Positions 57,218 to 64,000 of a DNA stretch of 64,000 bases are shown here, in pieces. The stretch is from assembly GCA_940671915.1 (NCBI GenBank), contig CALNVZ010002974.1:41378908-41442907 (forward strand). Direction: 5' to 3'. Every line of letters starts with the position of its first letter. Positions within the stretch are counted from its first letter, which is position 1. Source of the DNA: Paracentrotus lividus. Taxonomy: Eukaryota; Echinodermata; Echinoidea; Camarodonta; Echinidae. Under the pieces are notes generated by a model. It was not told the origin of the DNA. It saw only the letters and a program-made list of their open reading frames with translations, and ran no database searches. Both the position numbers and the translations under genes were made by a program.

Positions 57218-59560
57218 CAATTATGAAAATTGAATTTTTTTTGTGTATTTATGTTAGACGCCTACTTAGCTATCAATCGATGTAAGGTTATATTTAGTCA
57301 ATAAAGAAGAAAAAATTGGTCAATGTGATTGTGGTTCTCATCTTTATTGACGTCTTGATCAGTTGATTGTGTTTTTCTCTCATATCTGCGGACCAGACCA
57401 AGAGAGAAAGAATTATTAGAGCCAATATCAGGCCTAGGCCTATCCCCTCCTATAAATAGTCCTATTTACACAATTTAAATACTCTACCCACACTATTTTG
57501 TATAAACAAAATAATAATTAAAAAAACAAACAAAAAAAAACACAGTAACAATAAGAATTCTTGCACGTGAATTGGCATCCATTAATAATTCTTTCCCAGT
57601 GAAGGTGGAATCTCTCTCTGAGACTCCCATACAAATGAACAAGTTCGATTTTCCAGCAACCCATGGTAACGCTGCGGTATGACCACCACAGGACATCCTG
57701 CACGGTGGCAGGGTCGCGGTACCTTTTGTTGATTATGAGCCGACCTATGGTTCCGGACTAGGTGCGAGGCAACCGCGTCACACGTGAGCACAGGGTCTCT
57801 TGGCGCAGAGCCAAGACTTCTAGCCCAGGACGGGAGGCTTTGCGACGGATTTTCACGGCGGCTGTGGAGAGGCATGGTCATTCTCCGGGTCAACTGTACG
57901 TACAGTAGTGTTGATGGTTTTTATCTGAAGGAGAATGCAAAACCAATTGACATGATTGAAAGAACAAGGAGATTCCACGAAAACCGCAAAGAGCCAAGAA
58001 CATGAATTTCAAAATTGGTCCGTACATGACATTAATAATATTATTCAATTTTTTAATGCGCTTTTTCCTTAAGATTGTCAGATTGCTCCCATGCCGCACG
58101 TTAATTAGGCTGCGTTTAACGCTATGCGGAGATAGTTTATCTATAAAAACGACGAAAAAAAGTGTTCGTGACAACCTGAGAAGTTTCCTTGACATACGGG
58201 ACGTTGTGGAAAGATACAAACACGGGCAGGTTTTCAGGTTGTCAATAAGGAAGCAACACACAATCATCGCTAGTCTAAGTCTGCTATAAACAGCTGATAT
58301 TGGGTGACTTCGTATGTCAATGATCAAGACTACATGAGAGAGAGAGAGAGAGCGGGGATAAGATTTGCATACCAATAAGGATAGTATTATAGCAAAGTAT
58401 AACCTAACATGGCGGTGCTAGCATAAGCACTCGGCTGTGTAATGTCCAGGGTAACCAGGGTGCAATAAACTGAAAAGGAAAATCGAAGAAATGTTACTAT
58501 AACGGAGGTAAAACCCCAAAATGGCGAGTGCAGTAAAGTTCTGTTGGGTACCCTTTCAAAAGAACTTGGCAGACGAATGTGAATCCAATCCTGACTTGTG
58601 GAGGTCACGACCCAAAATACTTTCTCGGGTCAGGTAGTTTCAGGAAAGCATTCATCCCACGTGTCCTTGGCGTAGCTTCACGGGCGCTGAGGAGAAGGCC
58701 TACCCTAATTCAGTTTGACAATTTTGAAAACACGAAAACTCTCAGATAAAAAAATTGTAGCAGCCAGATGGGTTCCTTACAGAAAATAAATTACAGTTGT
58801 AATAAACTAATTATTAATTCAATGACAAAATCGTATTTACGACAGGCAGAAATGGGAACTCAGGAATGCGTACGTGAGAGGAAGCCATGAAGCCGACATC
58901 AAATTGTTTCTTTAAAAGAACGCTATTCTGGTGCTTTTCCCCAGACCATTCTTCTCTGCCAATGTCTGACTTATTTACACACTCAAATCACACTACAATA
59001 TTACTCAAACCCTGCGAGACAAAATTTCCCACCGTACTACTTTAACGAGATTTCAGTGCAACAAGTAAGGAGGGTTCAACGCATGGAAGTAAGGCAACAT
59101 ACCGTACGTTTAATGAGGGGGGTGGAGACGGTATTTAACAAAAAAAGTTATGTGAATTTAAGGTAACCTATCTAGTACAAAAATTCGCTAATTCGAAGCA
59201 TTAATAAATCTCAAGTGAACTTATAGATCAACAAATAAGAAAACAACAAACTACAGAATATAGCTATATTGTACTCCAAGATTGATCGCGTTTAGTTAAT
59301 AAGAAATATAGAGGCGCATGCACTCAGTATCCCGTCTGGATTCGCCTCGGAAGTCGTTCCATGACATGGGCCGAAATGACAAACGGTAGCAAACACCTGG
59401 ACAAGTTTACTTTCAATTTCATATACAATGAAACAGATAAAGTTGAAGTCAATTTTCAATTTCAGGAGTGCCATTGTAAGTGTAAGTTATCGAAATGTGG
59501 TCCTTAGTAAGGGATTTATCGGATACAATACCCTCCAAATGATTATATCGGCTGTAGTTG
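57218..59560. other. Less AT-rich stretch with several open frames, unassigned
   Basis: 57540-58000 has balanced base composition and is open on both strands (minus 57582-57893; plus 57784-58005). 58002-58289 (plus, 95 codons) and 57890-58375 (minus, 161 codons) overlap each other. None shows a domain, convincing splice sites or repeats. Could be an exon, a decayed element or chance. Confidence 0.3.
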
Positions 59561-59599
59561 ATTATCCGGCGGACCGCAGGTTCCGATAGGTATCCCGCG

Positions 59600-59640
59600 G
59601 GGGGAGTGGGGGTGGGGGTGGGGGGGGGGGGGGGGGGGTT
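59600..59640. repeat. G-rich tract
   Basis: gggggg interrupted by t and a over ~40 bp. The words gcggaccgc, ctatcgg and tatcccgcgg nearby are shared with the C-tract borders at 61270 and 61903. Confidence 0.8.
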
Positions 59641-60536
59641 GATGTTCTGTTTCTCTGAAGGTTAATTATTTCCGAAAAATAAAGTAGATGAGCTGTCTCA
59701 TTATATTTATTCGTCGGATAGAATAAAAACGGGGCCGGATCAGTGTTTGTTATTTTTGATCTCCGGAAAAAAGAAAAGGTTCTGTCATTCTCGAAATGTG
59801 TTCGTTACATACTCTCATCCAATAGAAGGTCAGTTTATTCCAAAAAATCTGGTAGAATGTGTGCAAGATGACGAGACGATCCGTCGGTATTGTCTATGAC
59901 ACTAAGACTCCTTGGAACTCGTAATGATCAAAGTCGCCAAAACAATCTAGGAGACATATAGTGGTCCCCGGTAGGGGTGTCTTATTCGCGTTACATTTCA
60001 GTGCTCGATGGCAACATGACCTGGCCACCGAAAGCACCTGAGGTGCGGGATAAGGTAAGTGAGCATTAGTCTTTTTTAATTTTTTAAGCTGTCATCACTT
60101 CACCGTACCCGATAGAGCGTTCGTTAATTTCGACAAGATCAGAAAGAGGTTTACTTATTTCCGTTAAACATACGCCGTGATCTAGTTTCGGTTACTCGAA
60201 AATCTAGAAAGAGGTTTCTTTATTTCTCAAGTGTTCATTTATTCAAAATCCAGGAGTAAAGAGTACATGGTAGTCCTCCAGTATTAATATAGAATAATGT
60301 TCAGTTATTCCAAGAGACATTAAATACTAGTTTGTAATCCAAAGCATGTTTGCGTCAAGAATTGGCGTAAAACTCTAGAGATAAATGATTTTGATTTTAT
60401 CTGGCTATGCTGCCTGATGCAAAATGGACTAAGAATGTTGGGGACTGTGTGTTTGTAACCCTTGAATAGCCTCCCAGATAAGGGGGAATTTTTAGGGGGG
60501 GGGTGGTTGTCCATTTAACAGCTCGCTGTTTAAATT

Positions 60537-60540
<4 letters not shown>

Positions 60541-60581
<41 letters not shown>

Positions 60582-60850
60582 GGAGTTTTTTATTTCACAA
60601 AATTGTCCACGGGCGACTTACTGATAAAGAATTTCGCTGCTGATAGAATCGGGCCGGGCTGAACAGTCCATAACTAAATAATCTATTCCGCAATAATTTT
60701 CGTTCCGTCTTTATTTAATGAAGAATTTATTTCCCAACGTTACCAACAGCGACTTCTTCCGAAAAAGAATGAGTTTCGCTACTAAAATCGGGTCGTTTTC
60801 ACGCCATAACTAAATAATTATTCCCGCAATTGTTTTCGTGCCGTCTTTCT
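60541..60850. repeat. T40 run followed by a ~125-bp diverged tandem pair
   Basis: T run at 60541-60580. Then cgactt(a/c), aaagaat(g/t), tttcgct, atcgggcc or atcgggtcg, ccataactaaataat, ccgcaat and cgt(t/g)ccgtctt occur twice, at ~60612-60710 and ~60750-60848. Confidence 0.65.
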
Positions 60851-60855
60851 GTTTA

Positions 60856-61215
60856 TTCTATTTTCGGAATAACGAACCTTTTCTATTTTCGGACTAACGA
60901 ACCTTTTTTCCATTTTCGGAATTACGAACATTTTCTATTTTCGGACTAACGAACCATTTTTCTATTTTCGAAATAACGAACCTTTTCTATTTTTGGATGT
61001 AACGAAAATTCGGAATTACGGACCTTTTTCTATTTTCGGAATAACGAACCTTTTCTATTTTCGGACTAACGAACCCTTTTTTCTATTTTCGGACTAATCG
61101 AACCTTTTCTATTTTCAAAATAACGAACCTTTTCTATTTTTGGATGTAGCAAAACTTCGGAATAACGAACCTTTTCTATTTTCGGACTAACGAACCTTTT
61201 TCTATTTTTTCGGAA
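60856..61215. repeat. ~25-bp minisatellite, about 14 units
   Basis: Unit ctattttcggaataacgaacctttt with a/c and length variants (ctattttcggactaacgaac). A few units are fused with tttttggatgtaacgaaaattcgg. It leads directly into the 635-bp duplication, whose first bases (aacaaaccttcagagtaacg) continue the same motif. Confidence 0.85.
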
Positions 61216-61216
61216 T

Positions 61217-62485
61217 AACAAACCTTCAGAGTAACGAACACCACCCCCTCCGCCCCCCCCCCCCCCCCCCCCGCGGACTATCGGACCCGCGGACTATCGG
61301 GCTGTAGCCGTTACGTAGACTCGTGGTGGTACCTCACTTGCCATGAGACGGATTTTAGACTAGTTTTGAACGGGTTTGAGACGGACTCGGTTTTGAGAAT
61401 AGTCGTGGAGAGTCTCGGAGACGTCTCAGAGGCATTTTCTGAGTCTCTGCGACGTTTTTTGAATCTCCGCTTTGTCTCTTGAGACGTGCATCAGAAAATC
61501 GAATATGCTTAAATCTATGATAAGAATTGGAAGAAAAAAATCCGTCGCGGAGACATCTCAGAGACGGATTTGAAAATAGGGGGGGGGCGAGCACCGATAA
61601 CGGGATATAGGCCTACCGTCGAAAATTTCGTATTCAACATGTAGGCCTACAGTCTTTGACATATTTTCAAATTATAGGGGGGGGGGGCATCCCCTGCGCC
61701 CTAGCCTGCTTAGATCAGCCACTGTAAAACTTCTCAAATCCGTCCCAGATCCCAGTCAGTCAAAATATCTTGTTTTTATACGTTTGAGTTAGCTGCATGC
61801 AGGGTCATAGAAAACGACCTACATTCCGAGAATACATTTCAGGCCTATATAACAAACCTTCAGAGTAACGAACATCACCCCTGCCCCCCCCCCCCCCCCC
61901 CCGCGGACTATCGGACCCGCGGACTATCGGCTGTAGCCGTTACGTTAGACTCGTGGTGGTACCTCACTTGGCCATGAGACGGATTTGAGACTAGTTTTGA
62001 ACGGGTTTGAGACGGACTCGGTTTTGAGAATAGTCGTGGAGAGTCTCGGAGACATCTCAGAGGCGTTTTCTGAGTCTCTGCGACGTCTAGTCTCCGCGTT
62101 GTCTCTTGAGACGTGCATCGGAAAATCGAATATGCTTAAATCTATGAAAATAAGAATTGGAAGAAAAAAAATCCGTCGCGGAGACATCTCAGAGACGGAT
62201 TTGAAAATAGGGGGGGGGGGTGAGCACCGATAACGGGATATAGGCCTACCGTCGAAAATTTCGTATATTTCAACATGTAGGCCTACAGTCTTTGACATAT
62301 TTTCAAATTATAGGGGGGGGGCATCCCCTGCGCCCTAGCCTGCTTAGATCAGCCACTGTAAAACTTCTCAAATCCGTCCCAGATATCCCAGTCAGTCAAA
62401 ATATCTTGTTTTTATACGTTAGAGTTAGCTGCATGCAGGGTCATAGAAAACGACCTACATTCCGAGAATACATTTCAGGCCTATA
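61217..62485. repeat. 635-bp tandem duplication, two near-identical copies
   Basis: Copy 1 at 61217-61849, copy 2 at 61851-62485. Landmarks recur at a ~635-bp offset: aaaccttcagagtaacgaac, a C run, gcggactatcggacccgcgg, gtagccgttacgt, ccatgagacggattt, gtctcggagac, the atccgtcgcggagacatctc block, a G run, catcccctgcgccctagcc, and catttcaggcctata. Differences are few and mainly in homopolymers. Confidence 0.9.
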
Positions 62486-64000
62486 ATTCCTCAAAATTCT
62501 TTCAGTAGGCTATACGCACATAGTACGTGCAAGGTCTGTGAAGAATATTTAGGGTAATTGGTTTTCATGTTATTTTTAGCTCATGAAATGTCAATTGATG
62601 CCCGAATTTTACAATTTGTTATTATATCCCTAGATTTGACATTCAGCGAACTGTTTATAAACAGTCCCGATTTGTGTACATGCCAGCTGGTCGTGACGAA
62701 TAATTTATGAGGGTTCTAAATTTGCAGTGGAGTAGCCAAACTCGTATTATGAACTATTTTGAGATATTCTACAATCTCGTTGAGCATATATAGATGTCAT
62801 CTTTTAAATCCAATTACTTAAATTTAATAGGCAAACAATTAATTTGTCATTAATTGTAATAAATGACTAAATAATATGATTATGTTCATTTTCTTAGGAA
62901 ACTGAATATAAATACCCCTGCTAATATAATGAACGGGTCCACTGATCATAACTTTCGCACGTGGAGCTCGCGAGCCAAACACTCTCGTTTTATTGTGAGC
63001 ATGAGCGCCTTGCATGCTATCCTTTTGAACTGCATTGGATTATCAATGCGATCAGCTGTTTGCGTGACCTGGGAACATAACAATAGAGGATTGCGAAACA
63101 TTATGCGCATATTTTACATGCATGCAATTAATGTGCATAGAATTCAGAACCACGAAAAGGAAACTCTTATTTCGGAAGGAGTTGAGAGTGAGGTTGACGA
63201 CAGAATCATCCAATCTAAGTGTTTATTTTCGCTATTCTTATCGAAGAGTTTGCAGTGAACCCGTCGACATTCCCAGCTCCTGATTGTCCAAAGTCTAACA
63301 GTAACACATGCAGTTCGGAGAAGATTAATGCAGCACTTAAAGAGCATTCTGTCTAGCAGTAATATAAGTAAACGCCGCCAAGAATGTTATTTGTGGGCAA
63401 TGCAATCAAAAAAATTGGAGAACAGGGGTGTTTCTGGTGTCCGGTGTAGAGATCAATAATCTTGTTCTTGAAGTTGAAAGTTAATCTTTTACATATTCAG
63501 TGCTACACGCACGACCCTTCCTCCTCTCTTCACTCTCTCACGCCACACCTCTACCCCGCCCGCACACTCTCTCTCCCGCACTCTCTCCACCACTCTTCCC
63601 TTCCTCCCTCTCCTCCTCGCCCCCCCCGCACGACTTCTCGCGCCTCTAGAATGAAAGAAGGCATTTATAAAAAAAAAAAAAAAAAAAAACCGAACTTTGC
63701 CAAAGAAGGCAATTTTATAAAGAAAATTGTCATAGTATTCAATAAATTAGATCCGACGTCTGAATCAGCCAGGTCAAACTCCACAGGAGCAATCTAAACA
63801 TATCTGATCTCACAGCTAGGGCTTCTGTGTCAAGACACATTCACATGCATTCAAGTTCATTTTAGGACGCATGATAAAATTTAATAGAGAGTAGAGATGA
63901 CAAATTCGCATTGCAATATTGCAAAACACATTGATTTGAAATTGACTTACCAGTTGGCAGTGCAGTAATTAAATGCTAAATCGTTAGGTCTATGTACTCA
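62486..64000. other. Right end of window, no gene supported
   Basis: A 109-codon open frame at 62929-63258 (plus) has balanced composition but no recognised domain. A pyrimidine/C-rich run at 63515-63640 is followed by A19 at ~63670. Confidence 0.35.

Overview
The window looks like nuclear DNA from a marine invertebrate deuterostome, most likely an echinoderm. It is AT-rich, has small exons with GT/AG introns and long introns full of decayed transposable elements, carries the recurrent 'taggcctat' word common in such genomes, and has many microsatellites plus one 100-N assembly gap. No bacterial operon, rRNA, tRNA or CRISPR structure was seen. Most long open frames are low-complexity translations or shadows.

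Two host genes can be supported, both of the MS4A (CD20-like, four-transmembrane) family and arranged head to head. Gene A (minus strand, 18108 down to 685) can be assembled into six coding exons in phase, 328 residues, with a Q/H/P-rich tail. Gene B (plus strand, from 43515) has a clear first exon, a TM2 exon at 48530-48587 and a TM4 exon at 52135-52278. Its third exon is uncertain, and a stop falls just after TM4, shortly before a good splice donor, so it may be frameshifted, mis-assembled or a pseudogene.

Gene A's 14.2-kb intron 1 (3681-17859) is a nest of elements: a LINE ORF1 with two CCHC knuckles (4331-5473), a diverged ~565-bp tandem repeat interrupted by the 3' end of a CR1/L2-like LINE, and an L1/Tx1-type ORF2 (9.29-17.2 kb) split by a 4078-bp element. 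That element has 26-bp terminal inverted repeats and a TA target duplication. Removing it with one TA makes the LINE frame run on across the junction. It has no recognisable transposase and appears undescribed to me.

From 23.2 to 35.45 kb there is a ~6-kb inverted duplication ending at the N gap. The arms differ mostly by small indels, and one arm carries a C-rich block absent from the other, so unpolished long-read or fold-back artefact is a serious possibility. Its centre is itself a small foldback element. From 35.5 to 57 kb there are several foldback/MITE-like elements, a Tc1-derived inverted dimer (44411-46018), and gene B. The right end (59.5-62.5 kb) has a ~25-bp minisatellite and a near-identical 635-bp tandem duplication carrying the GAGACGTCTC motif also found inside the 4-kb element.
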